Origin: an uncultured Verrucomicrobiota bacterium
Lineage (GTDB): Bacteria > Verrucomicrobiota > Verrucomicrobiia > Verrucomicrobiales > Verrucomicrobiaceae
Assembly (NCBI GenBank): GCA_903848465.1
Contig: CAINGK010000122.1
Span: 37,798-101,797 of the forward strand
Length of the DNA: 64,000 nt
Reading direction: 5' to 3'
Part shown: piece after piece, positions 52,932-63,051 of the stretch
Numbering within the stretch: the first letter of the stretch is position 1
Layout: each line of letters begins with the position of its first letter
Notes under the pieces: generated by a model
The model's database searches: none
Seen by the model: the letters and a program-made list of their open reading frames with translations, nothing else
Told to the model about the DNA's origin: nothing
Position numbers and translations under genes: made by a program

Positions 52932-55175
52932 TCACTTCCCACTCTCCACAGGAAGATGCCGCCGCAGGTAATTCGTCATCAACTCATACAGATGGCGTGA
53001 GGTACCCTTGCCAGTATTGATCGCATGATCCCGGTTCGGATACGGCATCACCGTGAAGGGTTTGTTCAGCGCAATGAGTTCATTGATGAGCTTCTCGACT
53101 CCTTGGTAATGCACATTGTCATCCCCCGTGCCGTGAACAATGAGCAGGTTCCCCTGCAACTTCGCAGCATGGGCGAGCGGAGAACCGAGACGATACCCCT
53201 GTACATTGTCCTTCGGCAGGCCCATGTAACGTTCCTCATAAATAGTGTCATAGAGCAGGCGGTCCGGCACGGGAGCCACGGCCATGGCGGTTTGGTAGAT
53301 CTCTGGGAAGCGAAAGATCGCGTCCAGACTGCCGCTACCACCGCCGCTCCAGCCCCAGATGCCGACACGCGCAGGATCGAGGAATGCAAAGCGCTCCAGC
53401 AGCTCACGCGTGGCTGCCGCCTCCTCGGCGGAATTCAGCGTGCCGAGCTGGCGGTAGATACTCCTGCGCCATTCGCGCCCGCGCGGGCTGGGCGTGCCGC
53501 GCGTGTCCGCACTGGCCACCACGTAGCCCTGCTGGGCCAACATCCAGTGCCACAGCGTGCGCTGCCCGCCCCACACATCTTTCACCGTCTGCCCCGCAGG
53601 CTCGCCATAGACATACATGAGCAGCGGGTGCTTACGCGACTTGTCCAAATCCTGCGCAGTGATGCACAACGCATCACAAGCAATGCCTCCGCCTATGTCC
53701 ACGCGCAAAAACTCCGTGCGCGGCAGCTTCAGTTTCGCCAGCTTGGCACGCAGCTTGTCCTGGGACTTCAGCACGCGGATCGTGCGGTGCTCCGGCAGCG
53801 ATACCAACTGGATCACGGGCGGCGTGTTGATGCTGGAGTGCGTGTGTACCGCATACTGTGCCTCTTCAGCAATATCGTAGCTGTGCGTGCCCGGCTGATC
53901 CACCGGCGAGACCCGCTGCGGTTCACCACCTTGCAGACTCACGCGATAGAGATAACGCTGCGTGGCATTCACTGGCGAGGCCAGGTAGTAAAGCCAGCCG
54001 CCCTTGTCATCGACATGGCTGACGTCGATGACGTCAAACTCGCCCTGCGTGATGGGTTTGATCTCGCCAGCCGGATTCAACCGGTAAGCATGCCGCCAGC
54101 CGCTGCGCTCGCTGAGCCAGAGAAGATCATCGCCCATCCAGCGAAAGGTGTTTTTGTTGTCCACCCAGGCCGCATCCGTTTCTGTGAGCACGGTCTGCAC
54201 CTCGCCAGTGGCAGGGTCCGCGCGCATGACATGCAGGGTGTTTTGCAGACGATTCAGTTGCTGCAGCATCACCGCCTTGCCATCTGGAGTCCACTCCGCG
54301 TGTGGCAGGTAGTGCTCGTGTGGATCGCCAGGCACGTTCAGCCAGACCACTGCGCCGCCTGCGGCGGTGATCACACCGAGTCGCGTAGCGGAGTTCTTCT
54401 CGCCAGCCTTGGGATATGGAAAGGTCGTGAGGCGCGGATAGCTGCCGTCGGTCTGGTTCACCAGCGTGAAGCGTTTCACGTCTTTTGTATCGAACTGCCA
54501 GAACAGCAGCCGCGCGCCATCTGGACTCCAGCAGAAACAATCGCGCAGGCCCAACTCCTCCTCATTCACCCAATCCGACGCGCCATTGATCAGTGTGCCG
54601 GAACCGTCCATAGTCAGCGCGTTGAGTTTGAGATCCTCCAGGCTCTGCACTTCCAGATTGTTTTTCCGCACATACGCCACGTGCGTGCCATCGGGCGAAA
54701 ACTTGGCAAACATCAGCGTCGCGGGTTCTGCGGTGCCGCCCAGCTTGCGCAGTTTCTGGCTCGCCACATTCAGCACCCAGTAGTCGCCCCGCGTGTTTTT
54801 GCGCCAGACCTTCCGCGTGTTGGCAAACAGCAGCACCTGCGACTCGTCCTTGGAAAACTCAAAGCTGTCCACGTTCAGCGGCTTTTTCTCGCCCGGCAGC
54901 GTCAGAGCCTGCGCCGTGGCGAGGATCGACTTCGCTCCAGTGGCCGCCTCATGCCGCACGAGATCCTTGCCCGCCTTCCCTACACTGGGCGCTTCCAGCG
55001 CAAAGTAATGCGCTCCCAGTTTGCTCCAGTGCAGGCTCTCCAACTTGTCCTCCTGAAACTCCTTGTCCGTAAAAATGCGCCCCAGCGTGAGTTGTGAAGG
55101 TTCCACCACCGCCGGCTGCGCCCCTGCTGTCAACTGACCCAAGGTCGCGAGAAGGAGGAATGGCAGGAGTTTCAT
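52932..55175 (-). CDS. Dipeptidyl-peptidase IV-like S9 serine peptidase
   Basis: A 747-residue exported peptidase: signal peptide (1-20), beta-propeller (about 50-490; KFSPDGTHVAYVRKNNLEV, DCFCWSPDGARLLFWQFD) and an alpha/beta-hydrolase domain with the Ser nucleophile in GWSGGGSG, Asp in HGTGDDNVHY and His in PNRDHAI. S9B enzymes remove X-Pro or X-Ala dipeptides. The frame is open to 55382, but the ATG at 55175 starts the signal peptide. Divergent from the large coiled-coil gene. Confidence 0.92.
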   Translation of the reverse strand: MKLLPFLLLATLGQLTAGAQPAVVEPSQLTLGRIFTDKEFQEDKLESLHWSKLGAHYFALEAPSVGKAGKDLVRHEAATGAKSILATAQALTLPGEKKPLNVDSFEFSKDESQVLLFANTRKVWRKNTRGDYWVLNVASQKLRKLGGTAEPATLMFAKFSPDGTHVAYVRKNNLEVQSLEDLKLNALTMDGSGTLINGASDWVNEEELGLRDCFCWSPDGARLLFWQFDTKDVKRFTLVNQTDGSYPRLTTFPYPKAGEKNSATRLGVITAAGGAVVWLNVPGDPHEHYLPHAEWTPDGKAVMLQQLNRLQNTLHVMRADPATGEVQTVLTETDAAWVDNKNTFRWMGDDLLWLSERSGWRHAYRLNPAGEIKPITQGEFDVIDVSHVDDKGGWLYYLASPVNATQRYLYRVSLQGGEPQRVSPVDQPGTHSYDIAEEAQYAVHTHSSINTPPVIQLVSLPEHRTIRVLKSQDKLRAKLAKLKLPRTEFLRVDIGGGIACDALCITAQDLDKSRKHPLLMYVYGEPAGQTVKDVWGGQRTLWHWMLAQQGYVVASADTRGTPSPRGREWRRSIYRQLGTLNSAEEAAATRELLERFAFLDPARVGIWGWSGGGSGSLDAIFRFPEIYQTAMAVAPVPDRLLYDTIYEERYMGLPKDNVQGYRLGSPLAHAAKLQGNLLIVHGTGDDNVHYQGVEKLINELIALNKPFTVMPYPNRDHAINTGKGTSRHLYELMTNYLRRHLPVESGK

Positions 55176-55356
55176 GGTCGGACAGAGTCCCGGAAAAGAG
55201 ACCGTCAAGTGAGGCAACGCAAGCTCTCCGGTGAACTGCCAACGACAGCGGGAAAGCTGGTGCGCTCCGTGCTGCCTGACTGTATGACAGGGTGAAACCC
55301 CCACTTGCTCCCGAAAAGAACGCCGCCATGGCGGCGTTAAGCTTTCACCTCTTCTC

Positions 55357-58300
55357 ATGAATCTCGCCCTCCGTCCCGCCACGCACGAAGCCTTGCAACG
55401 CTTTCGCCTGCGCCGTCAGCAACTGCTGCGACTGCGCGCGGCGCTCTGCGGCGGTTCGATTGCCTTCGCCGCCTTCACACTCATCGCCCTGCTGGACCGC
55501 GCTTGGTTCATGCCGGATGGGCTGCGGCCCTGGGTCACGCTCATCGCTTATGGCGGGGCAGCCTATGCGGCGTGGCGCGTGGCTTGGCGGTACATCGCCC
55601 AAGCCAATGGCAAAGAGGGGACTGCACGGCTCATCGAGGCCGCTGAGCCTGCGCTGCGCGAGCGCCTGCTAGCTGCAGTGGAGCTTGCCGATCCCAAGGG
55701 TGGCGTGAATGTGAAGGACTCGGTCGAATTTCGCGAGAAACTGCAAGACGATGTCGCGGGTGCTATCGAAGGCATCGACTGGAATGCGAAGCTGCCCACG
55801 CGCACGCTGCGGCCCTGGTTCATCGTTGCTGGCGGCGTGGTCGCGGTCATCCTCGTGCTCTGCCTCCTGCCGGGTCTGCATCTCAGCGGTTTCCTCGCGC
55901 GTGCAGCGCTGCCATTCGCGAATCTCGAACGTCCGGCCTCGGTGAAGATCAAAATCTTGGAACCGCTCCAGGCCAGCACGCTCGCACCCATTGGCTCGGA
56001 AGTTCCTCTCATCATCGAAACCGAAGGCCCGCAGCCTGCGCAGGCCACGCTGGAGTTTGCAGTCGAAGGCTCCAAGCCACGCCGCACCGAGCTTTCCAGC
56101 GTCGGCACCGCCCGCTTTGAAGGCGTCGTCCCCGTGGGCCAGACAGACGTGCGCTACCGCGTGCATGCGGCGGATGCCATCACGCCCTGGCGCACGCTCA
56201 GTGCCCGCGCGCGTCCGCGCATCGTGGAGTTCACCAAGACCATCGTGCCACCGGCCTACTCCGGCTGGAAGGAAACCACGGCCACCGCTGATCAGGGCGA
56301 TCTCGAAGCGCTGGATGGCTCCACCATCAAGCTCTCGCTCAAAACGAACCAGCCCGTCTCGGAGAACAGCTTCGTGTTGAATCCCGATCTGCCGGAGAAG
56401 AAGGCCCTGACCTCCGCCACCACGCCGGAGGGTCGGCTCACCACAGACATCGCCGTGAAGGCCACACACAGCTCCTGGCAGATTGCGCTCACATCCAAGG
56501 AAACCGGTTTCACCAATGAGGAGAGCACGCCCTGGCGCATCACCACCATTCCCGATCTGCCACCCATTGCGCAGATTAGCGAACCCGCAGAGCAGATTGA
56601 ACTCCTGCCCGATGAAGCCGCGTGCCTCGCCGGACTCGCCACCGATGACGTCGGCCTTGGCAGTGTGAAGCTCGCCCACGCCATCAATGGTGCCAACTGG
56701 ACCGAGCGCGATCTGCCGTTCACGAAGTCGGCCAAAGAAGCGCCGGTGCAGACACTGCTGCCGCTCGCCCCGCTCGGCGTGAAGACGGGCGATGCTTTGC
56801 TGATCAAGCTCATCGCCATCGACCTCAAAGGACAGAAGGCCGAGTCCCCGCCGATCCGCGTGATCATTCTCGAACAGACCGTCGATCCACGCCAGCGTGA
56901 ATGGGCGGAGAGCCAGCGCCGCCTCGCGCTGAAGGCCGACCGCCTGGATGAACAAACGCGCGAGTTGCGCAAGGACCTCGAGAAGGTGCGCAAGACCGAA
57001 CGCAACGCCCGCAAAGACCCCGAAAAGGCCAAGGACGATGCCGCCAATGCACTGGCCAGCGCCCAAGAAAAACTCGAACAGGTCAAAGCCCAGTCCGAAG
57101 AACTCTGGAACGCGCTCAAGGAAGCCGCACGCGATGCGCCCAACCAGCTCGATGCCGCCGAGGCGCAGCTCCTTGGCAAAAAGCTCGCGCAGCTCCGCCG
57201 CGAGCAGCTTCCCGATCTTGAAAAGCTCAATGCCGACGACATTGAAAACACCGAGCCGCTCAAGCGCGCCGCCAACGAAGCCGCTGGCCACGCTGCAGTC
57301 ATCGCCGATGCCTTACGCGCCTTCGCCGCCGAAGACACGGCCAAGATCGCCGCCAAAGAATCCCAGCAGCTCCAGCGCCAGTCGCGCATGCTCACCGAGA
57401 CTTCCCTGCAAGCCAACCGTGATGCCGAGCAGCGGCCCAAGTGGCAGGAGCAGCAGCGCGCGCTCATGGCGCAGGCCAAGACACTGCAAAAGGACTTGGA
57501 CAAGCTCGATGACACGCAGAAGGGCCGCAATCGTGGACAAATTCAGGAAGTGGATAAACGCATCACCGAAACCTCCGCCGATCTCGCCAGCAGCCTCGAC
57601 AAGCCGGACCAGACCAAGAGTCCCGAGCACCTCTACGGTGCGTCGGACAATCTGCGCAGCCGCTTGCAGCAAGCTGCCGACATCAGCCGCAACATCGCCG
57701 AACAAACTGCCAACGAAGCCACGCAGCGCCGCGAAAACCTCAACCGTCAGGACAACCCCGCGCTCCAAAAGCTTGAAGAGGCCCGCAACCACCTCGCCAC
57801 GGCTGAAAACGCCACGCGTGATCCGCGCCAGAACAAAAAAGCCGATCACGATGGCCTCACACCCGTCGAAAAAGCGGAAAAGCTCCTGACCGAAGCCGCC
57901 AAACAACTCCAGGACCAAGCCGAGTTGCGCGAGCAAAATCAGGCCACCAACACCCAGGCCGCGCTGGACATGAACCGCGCCAGCCGTGCCGTGGATGAGC
58001 TGGCCCGCCAGACAGCGGAAGCCAAGAAAATCCCCCTACCCTCCCCGCAAGAGGCCGAGAAAGCACGCCGCAGCAATGCGCCGCCATCCGAGGCAACCAA
58101 GGCCCTGACCAACTTGAAGGATCAGGCCGCACAGCTCTCCCAGGCCGCACGCGCCCTGGAGGCCGATGCACTCGCGCAGGATGCCACGCAGGCGCTTGAA
58201 AACGCGCAGGCGGAATCCATGCGCCCGCAGAATCAGCAGGACCTCGCACAATCTGCCGCACAGTCCAAGGCTGCCGCCGAGGCCCTGCAGCAGGTGCCGG

Positions 58301-60036
58301 AAAAGATCAACCGCGCCCGCATCGCCGATGCCATGCAGCAGAAAGATCCGCAGGCCGCGAACAATCTCCGCATTGCCGCGCAACTGGCCAGCGACACCTC
58401 GCGCAACGCTGCCGAACAGAACAAAAACCTCGCCCGCGATGCCGCACAGCAGCAGCCCGGCCAGCAGCTCAACAACCAGTTTGCGCAGCAGACCACGGCA
58501 GATGCGCAGAAGAAAGCCAACGAACTCGCCGCGCAGCTCCAGCCGCAAGTCGATGCCGCACGCGCACAGCTCGCCGCACTCACACCCGAAGTCAGCGACA
58601 TGATGAAACGCGTGGCCGCAGACCTGAAGAAGACGCAGCAGGAAACCCAGACCGCTGCCGATGCTGCCAAGGCCGAGAAGCCTGTCGCTGAAGTGGCCGA
58701 GAAAGCCCAGGAACTCCGCCCCGAAGCCGCAGCCAACGCCGAGAAAATGGCCGCGCTACAAGCCGCCCTGCGCCAGGAGGCCAACGCGTCCGATCTGACC
58801 AAGAAACCTGAGTCCCAGCTCGCCCGCACTGCGGATGTCGCGCTCGCGCAGATGCAGCAGAAGACGCCGCAGATCGCGCAGAATCTGAAGCAGGCCGCGC
58901 AGGCTTCGCAAAGCAAGCCACAGGCCCAGGCCCTGCAGTCTGCCGCCACCGCGCAGCAGCAGACCGCGCAGGCGCTTGAGCAGCTCGCGCAGAACATGAA
59001 GAAGGTCGAAGACGGCCAGCAGCTTACCGAAGCCGATCAAGCCGCGATGCAGAAGATGGAGCAGGAGCTCGGCGTGCAGGAGCCGCTGGACGAAGCCTAT
59101 GACCGCGCCAAGCAGCTCGCTGAAATGGCGCAGGACTCCACGCAGAATCCGCAGGCTGTGCTGGAAGCTTTGGAAAAAGAACTGCCGAAGAATCAGGCCA
59201 TGCAGAAGGCCCTCGCGGAAACCGCGCAGACCACCGCGCAGCAGGCAGAGCAGGCCGTGGCCAAAGAAACCCAGCAGGCCGTGCAAAACGGCATGGCGCA
59301 GAAACAGGCCGCCAATGATCTCGCCCGCGTCTCACGCCATCAGCAGCGCCTTGGCGATAAAGAAGCCGCGCAGCAGGTCGCGGAGGCCAGCAATCAATTG
59401 CAGCAGGCCGGGCAGAAGGCTGAAGCCACCCAGGCCAATCCCGTGCCCAATCCACAGGCCGCACAGCAGAGCCAGGCCAACGCCGCCCAAGCAGCCAAAG
59501 CCGCCGAAGCCACCGCCAGCAAGACTTCCCCCGCTGTGCTCGCCTCCCCTCTCGAACAACTCCAGGGCCAGATGCTCGCCCAGGCGCTCGATCAGCTCGA
59601 TGCCCAGCTTCACCCCATGCAGAGCGGTCAGCAGCAGCAGTCCCAAAACGGCCAGCAGCAGCCCGGTCAGCAACAGCAAGGACAGCAGGCCCAGCAGAGC
59701 CTGAACAACGCCCAGCAGGCCCAGCAGCAAAGCATGGCCGACTCCCGCAATCAGGGCCAGGCCCCCGGCCAGAAACCCTCCCAGCAGCAGGCGCAAAACC
59801 AAAAGCAGCAGGGCCAGAATTCCCAGGCCCAATCCGCCGAAGGCGGCAATCAATCGACCCAGCTTCAAGACGGCGTCCTCGGCCAGGTCGGCGTCCTCGT
59901 CAAAGGTGACTGGGGCCACCTCCCGCAAAAAATGGCCGACGACCTCACCGAAGCCACCCGCTCCGAAGCCGCGCCAGAGTACCGCGCAGCTATTGAGAGC
60001 TACTACAAGGCGATTGCGGCGAAGGCGAAGAAGTAG
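55357..60036 (+). CDS. Very large DUF4175-like coiled-coil membrane protein
   Basis: A 1559-residue protein. Membrane helices lie near residues 30-48, 58-76 and 152-174. A beta-sandwich-like region (about 180-500) follows, then roughly 900 residues of Ala/Gln/Glu/Lys-rich coiled coil, a Gln-tract-rich stretch (about 1420-1505) and a conserved end (LVKGDWGHLPQKMADDLTEATRSEAAPEYRAAIESYYKAIAAKAKK). The layout resembles DUF4175 proteins of this phylum, often near VWA and moxR genes. Role unproven; an envelope scaffold is conceivable. Confidence 0.8.
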   Translation: MNLALRPATHEALQRFRLRRQQLLRLRAALCGGSIAFAAFTLIALLDRAWFMPDGLRPWVTLIAYGGAAYAAWRVAWRYIAQANGKEGTARLIEAAEPALRERLLAAVELADPKGGVNVKDSVEFREKLQDDVAGAIEGIDWNAKLPTRTLRPWFIVAGGVVAVILVLCLLPGLHLSGFLARAALPFANLERPASVKIKILEPLQASTLAPIGSEVPLIIETEGPQPAQATLEFAVEGSKPRRTELSSVGTARFEGVVPVGQTDVRYRVHAADAITPWRTLSARARPRIVEFTKTIVPPAYSGWKETTATADQGDLEALDGSTIKLSLKTNQPVSENSFVLNPDLPEKKALTSATTPEGRLTTDIAVKATHSSWQIALTSKETGFTNEESTPWRITTIPDLPPIAQISEPAEQIELLPDEAACLAGLATDDVGLGSVKLAHAINGANWTERDLPFTKSAKEAPVQTLLPLAPLGVKTGDALLIKLIAIDLKGQKAESPPIRVIILEQTVDPRQREWAESQRRLALKADRLDEQTRELRKDLEKVRKTERNARKDPEKAKDDAANALASAQEKLEQVKAQSEELWNALKEAARDAPNQLDAAEAQLLGKKLAQLRREQLPDLEKLNADDIENTEPLKRAANEAAGHAAVIADALRAFAAEDTAKIAAKESQQLQRQSRMLTETSLQANRDAEQRPKWQEQQRALMAQAKTLQKDLDKLDDTQKGRNRGQIQEVDKRITETSADLASSLDKPDQTKSPEHLYGASDNLRSRLQQAADISRNIAEQTANEATQRRENLNRQDNPALQKLEEARNHLATAENATRDPRQNKKADHDGLTPVEKAEKLLTEAAKQLQDQAELREQNQATNTQAALDMNRASRAVDELARQTAEAKKIPLPSPQEAEKARRSNAPPSEATKALTNLKDQAAQLSQAARALEADALAQDATQALENAQAESMRPQNQQDLAQSAAQSKAAAEALQQVPEKINRARIADAMQQKDPQAANNLRIAAQLASDTSRNAAEQNKNLARDAAQQQPGQQLNNQFAQQTTADAQKKANELAAQLQPQVDAARAQLAALTPEVSDMMKRVAADLKKTQQETQTAADAAKAEKPVAEVAEKAQELRPEAAANAEKMAALQAALRQEANASDLTKKPESQLARTADVALAQMQQKTPQIAQNLKQAAQASQSKPQAQALQSAATAQQQTAQALEQLAQNMKKVEDGQQLTEADQAAMQKMEQELGVQEPLDEAYDRAKQLAEMAQDSTQNPQAVLEALEKELPKNQAMQKALAETAQTTAQQAEQAVAKETQQAVQNGMAQKQAANDLARVSRHQQRLGDKEAAQQVAEASNQLQQAGQKAEATQANPVPNPQAAQQSQANAAQAAKAAEATASKTSPAVLASPLEQLQGQMLAQALDQLDAQLHPMQSGQQQQSQNGQQQPGQQQQGQQAQQSLNNAQQAQQQSMADSRNQGQAPGQKPSQQQAQNQKQQGQNSQAQSAEGGNQSTQLQDGVLGQVGVLVKGDWGHLPQKMADDLTEATRSEAAPEYRAAIESYYKAIAAKAKK

Positions 60037-60135
60037 GTGCCGAGAGTTTCAGGTACCACGAACACCTTTGGCAAAAAAGGTGCAGCTTGTTTTTCAGCCC
60101 CTCCAGTCGGATGATTCGGACAGTCGCCCCCCGCC

Positions 60136-60993
60136 ATGTCCACCGAACTTCAGACACCCCGAGGCCGGGCCTTCTTCTGGCTCGGGATGGTGGTGTTTCC
60201 CATGTTTTGGGTTTGGTGGCTGAACGCACGGCAGTTCACCACCCGGCAGATTCGCGGCGCACGCCTTTGGACGGTCATTTATGTTCTAGCAGTGGCAGTT
60301 GCATGGTGGGAGTCTCCTGCCTTCCGTAGCTGGCTGACCGGCTTGCCGTGGAACTATTCCCACATCACTTTCCAAGTCGGGCTGGCTCTTTGGATCTGGC
60401 TTTTCTTTCGCCTTTTCAATCTTCCCAACATCCTCATCGGTTACTTCATTGGTGGCGAGATCATCCTTGGCCTTCGCTCTTGGATAGGACAGTTGATTCA
60501 CCCCTTGCTGCCGTTTTTTCACGCACCGCCAGACTCTCTGGCAGCCCTGCTGTTCATGCTGATTCCAGCTTCGGCACATCTTTCGGTGGTCCCCATTCGC
60601 CGTTATCGAGAAGGTTTGATCCGACTGCCGTGGTGTTCGATGAACCAGAGTCTGGTCACAGAGGAACACGCACCCGTGAACCTCCAGGAGGCGCTGCAGA
60701 TCGCTGACAGATATTGGGAGCGTGCAGTGGAAAATTTTCAGGTTCGTGAGGAAACCCTATTTGCCACGACCTTCGGCTTTGGCTGGAAGAATAAGTTCAT
60801 GGAGATCTGCATCAACAGTTCCACCGAGATTTCCTGCACCTTGGAAACCCTTGAAGCGTGGCCCAGAAAAGGCCCCCGCGAACAAACGGAACAACTGCAC
60901 GACCGGGATGCCATGAGGCAGCGGATTCAGGAATTATTCACCTGCTCACCCGAAGAGTTGCGCAGGTGTTTCAAGCAACAGGCGTGCGCGTGA
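60136..60993 (+). CDS. Membrane protein of unknown function
   Basis: A 285-residue protein with about five hydrophobic helices in the first 155 residues (FFWLGMVVFPMFWVWWL, LWTVIYVLAVAVAWW, LALWIWLFFRLFNLPNILIGYFI, LAALLFMLIPASAHLSVV) and a 120-residue soluble C-terminus without recognised motifs. It starts 100 bp after the coiled-coil gene and its tail overlaps the next gene's tail by 23 bp. No function assignable. Confidence 0.7.
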   Translation: MSTELQTPRGRAFFWLGMVVFPMFWVWWLNARQFTTRQIRGARLWTVIYVLAVAVAWWESPAFRSWLTGLPWNYSHITFQVGLALWIWLFFRLFNLPNILIGYFIGGEIILGLRSWIGQLIHPLLPFFHAPPDSLAALLFMLIPASAHLSVVPIRRYREGLIRLPWCSMNQSLVTEEHAPVNLQEALQIADRYWERAVENFQVREETLFATTFGFGWKNKFMEICINSSTEISCTLETLEAWPRKGPREQTEQLHDRDAMRQRIQELFTCSPEELRRCFKQQACA

Positions 60994-61657
60994 TAATGAT
61001 GTCAATCGGAAGCGGTAGGCCTTCCGGAGAGAGCAGGACGTTGGCGGGATGCACGTCCCAGATGTCGAAGCCCTCACAACGCAGAGAAAGTGAACCTTCG
61101 TAACCGATGCCTCGCCATGGCAGCACGGTAAAACCGGCTGCTTCAAAAGCGGCTGAGAGTTCATCCAAAGTGGCACGGGTTCCTTGCAGTCCGGGTTGCG
61201 TGGTTACTATACGCCACTGATGCGGCAGTTCCTGCCACAGACCGATGAGATGAACATCATCCCCAAAAATTTCATTCTGCCAAAGCATGCGCTGGAGATA
61301 GTCCAGCGGCATGGCGTTGTGCATGTAGGGCTCGCCGCTTTCATCCCAGCTGACAGTGTACCCCCTGGAAGAACGCTTGGTGTATTTGATCCAGCGTCCA
61401 GATGCCTCATCAAGCGTCACATCATGTTCGCGGCCGCCCTCCCGCTCCGGAGGCATGAAGTCTAGCGGGAGGATTTTCCCACAGGCATCTGCCCATGAAA
61501 GGCAGGCGGCCCACTGTCGCTCCGGGAGGGTGAAGTCGTCGTCTTCCCCATCAGCCGCTCCATCTGCGCATAGGCAGCGGCGGACGTAAGCCGCGGCATC
61601 CGCGAGCGCGCCTGCCGAGCCTGCCGGGAGTAGCTGCTGAGTGTCATGCGTGAGCAT
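60971..61657 (-). CDS. Putative polyvalent-protein kinase-fold protein
   Basis: A 228-residue protein. Its C-terminus reads CEGFDIWDVHPANVLLSPEGLPLPIDIII, closely resembling the catalytic-loop region (DxHPxN...D) of the kinase-like domain found in polyvalent proteins of phages and bacteria; RWIKYTKR could hold the ATP-anchoring Lys. This is motif-level evidence. The ATG at 61657 is used because the upstream in-frame start is a TTG with no extra conserved sequence. Confidence 0.6.
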   Translation of the reverse strand: MLTHDTQQLLPAGSAGALADAAAYVRRCLCADGAADGEDDDFTLPERQWAACLSWADACGKILPLDFMPPEREGGREHDVTLDEASGRWIKYTKRSSRGYTVSWDESGEPYMHNAMPLDYLQRMLWQNEIFGDDVHLIGLWQELPHQWRIVTTQPGLQGTRATLDELSAAFEAAGFTVLPWRGIGYEGSLSLRCEGFDIWDVHPANVLLSPEGLPLPIDIIITRTPVA

Positions 61658-61780
61658 AGAATAAAAAGGCGCGGTGGGCAAGAGATAGGTCTGTCAGCCC
61701 GCTGCACTTACGGGACTGTTGCCAACTAGACAACATCAAAGCTGCGGATGAATTGGCAGGCTTGCCACCCACTTTTCACC

Positions 61781-61795
61781 CCGCCTTTTTGCGTC
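61781..61795 (+). repeat. TTTGCG-type short repeat, copy 1
   Basis: CCGCCTTTTTGCGTC is identical at 63052-63066, in the same orientation, 1.27 kb away on the other side of the ADP-ribosylglycohydrolase gene. The second site continues as three tandem TTTGCG units. Probably an intergenic repeat family. Confidence 0.5.
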
Positions 61796-61895
61796 TTCCC
61801 TGTCCTTCGAAGCCCTTGGGGAGAAGAACGGATTGCAGCAATCCAATTCTAATCCTCCGCACCCAGTGCGCGCTGCATCAAGACCATCGACGTTT

Positions 61896-62972
61896 TCACC
61901 CCTCCGCCAGTTCCCCAAGTTGCTTGGCCAGACCGATCAGCTCCTCCGCATTCTCAAGCCCATCAAGAAACCGCTGGGGTATTCCCGACAGCCCCACCTG
62001 CGCCCCTACTAGCGCACCTGTGAGAATCGCGCGAGCCTGATTCTGCCCGCCGCCATTAATGGCGTGCAGCACCGCCATTTCAAAGTCACCGGAGAAGCGC
62101 GCCGCGAGATAGTAAGCCGCCGGGAGTTGGTGATAAATCGCGCAGGGCATTCCATAGACGATGGAGACCTTCCACGGCGGCTCGATCCGAATGCTAGGAT
62201 CGTGTGCGGCCTCGGCCATGTAGGAGGGCGTCAGCAGAGCATCCGGTGAGGAAAATCGCCCGACGCGCGGTGGATCGGGCGCCCCGGCTTTGGGCGGCCC
62301 GAGCTTGTCACTGGTGACGGCATGAAAGGGCAGTTCGCCCTGCTTCACCAGGTCCATGAGCTTGTCGGAAATGGCGGCATCCAGCTTCTCGCCCTGCACC
62401 AGCAGAGCTAGCACGGTGCCAAACGCTGTTGTCATCGCCATGATCGCTTCATCACCTTGAGTGAGCAGGCAATTCGCGCTAACGGTCTGTGCCACTTTGG
62501 CGGGCGAGCTCGCATACCGCGCCGCCAGCACCAGCGCCCTCTCCGCTGCCTCGGTGGTGTCTGCGTGGCCGCCGGCTTCCGCCCACGGTTTGTTTTGCTC
62601 GACACGCCGCCGCCACGCTTCGCGGATCGACTGGCTGGTGTAACCGCCCGGGCCGCTCATCGGCGTTCCATCGAGCTGCGGAAAGAGTTCCTCATCAAGC
62701 CGGCGGCAAAAGTCCGCCTCGTCATAGCCCTTCCCTGCCACCACGGAGCGCAGCAGCATCGTCGTGATGATGCCCGCCTGGGAGGGCTGTCCCGCCTTGA
62801 GTCCCCCGTGGTAGCGGTGTGGCTTCGGATCGGTGTAGCCTGTGATCCAGGTGCCGTAGTCGCGGTGCAGTTCATCGAGGTCGTAATACCAGTGCGGACC
62901 GACGCCGAGCGCGTCGCCGATTAACGCACCCATCACAGCACCCGCCGCACGATCATTCAGTTTCTGTTTCAT
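61896..62972 (-). CDS. ADP-ribosylglycohydrolase family protein
   Basis: A 358-residue ARH-fold protein: GAVMGALIGDALG (first metal-binding segment), GGYTSQSIREAWRR, GHADTTEAAERALVLAARY and INGGGQNQARAILTGALVGAQVG. ARH enzymes remove ADP-ribose from proteins or small molecules using two Mg ions. The C-terminal Gly-Gly-Gly-Gln-Asn replaces the common GGDTD motif, which could change or remove catalysis. It is a single gene, flanked by the TTTGCG repeats. Confidence 0.83.
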   Translation of the reverse strand: MKQKLNDRAAGAVMGALIGDALGVGPHWYYDLDELHRDYGTWITGYTDPKPHRYHGGLKAGQPSQAGIITTMLLRSVVAGKGYDEADFCRRLDEELFPQLDGTPMSGPGGYTSQSIREAWRRRVEQNKPWAEAGGHADTTEAAERALVLAARYASSPAKVAQTVSANCLLTQGDEAIMAMTTAFGTVLALLVQGEKLDAAISDKLMDLVKQGELPFHAVTSDKLGPPKAGAPDPPRVGRFSSPDALLTPSYMAEAAHDPSIRIEPPWKVSIVYGMPCAIYHQLPAAYYLAARFSGDFEMAVLHAINGGGQNQARAILTGALVGAQVGLSGIPQRFLDGLENAEELIGLAKQLGELAEG

Positions 62973-63051
62973 ATAGTTTTGAAGTGAGTCAGGGCGTGAA
63001 CCCTCAATAGCTTACGCCTGCAAAGACCATCCCGACTGTCACGAATCTGCT

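Noticed and set aside
53025..55097. Long plus-strand frame opposite the DPP-IV-like gene
   Set aside because: Antisense shadow; the translated sequence has no domain and the other strand encodes a full peptidase with catalytic motifs.
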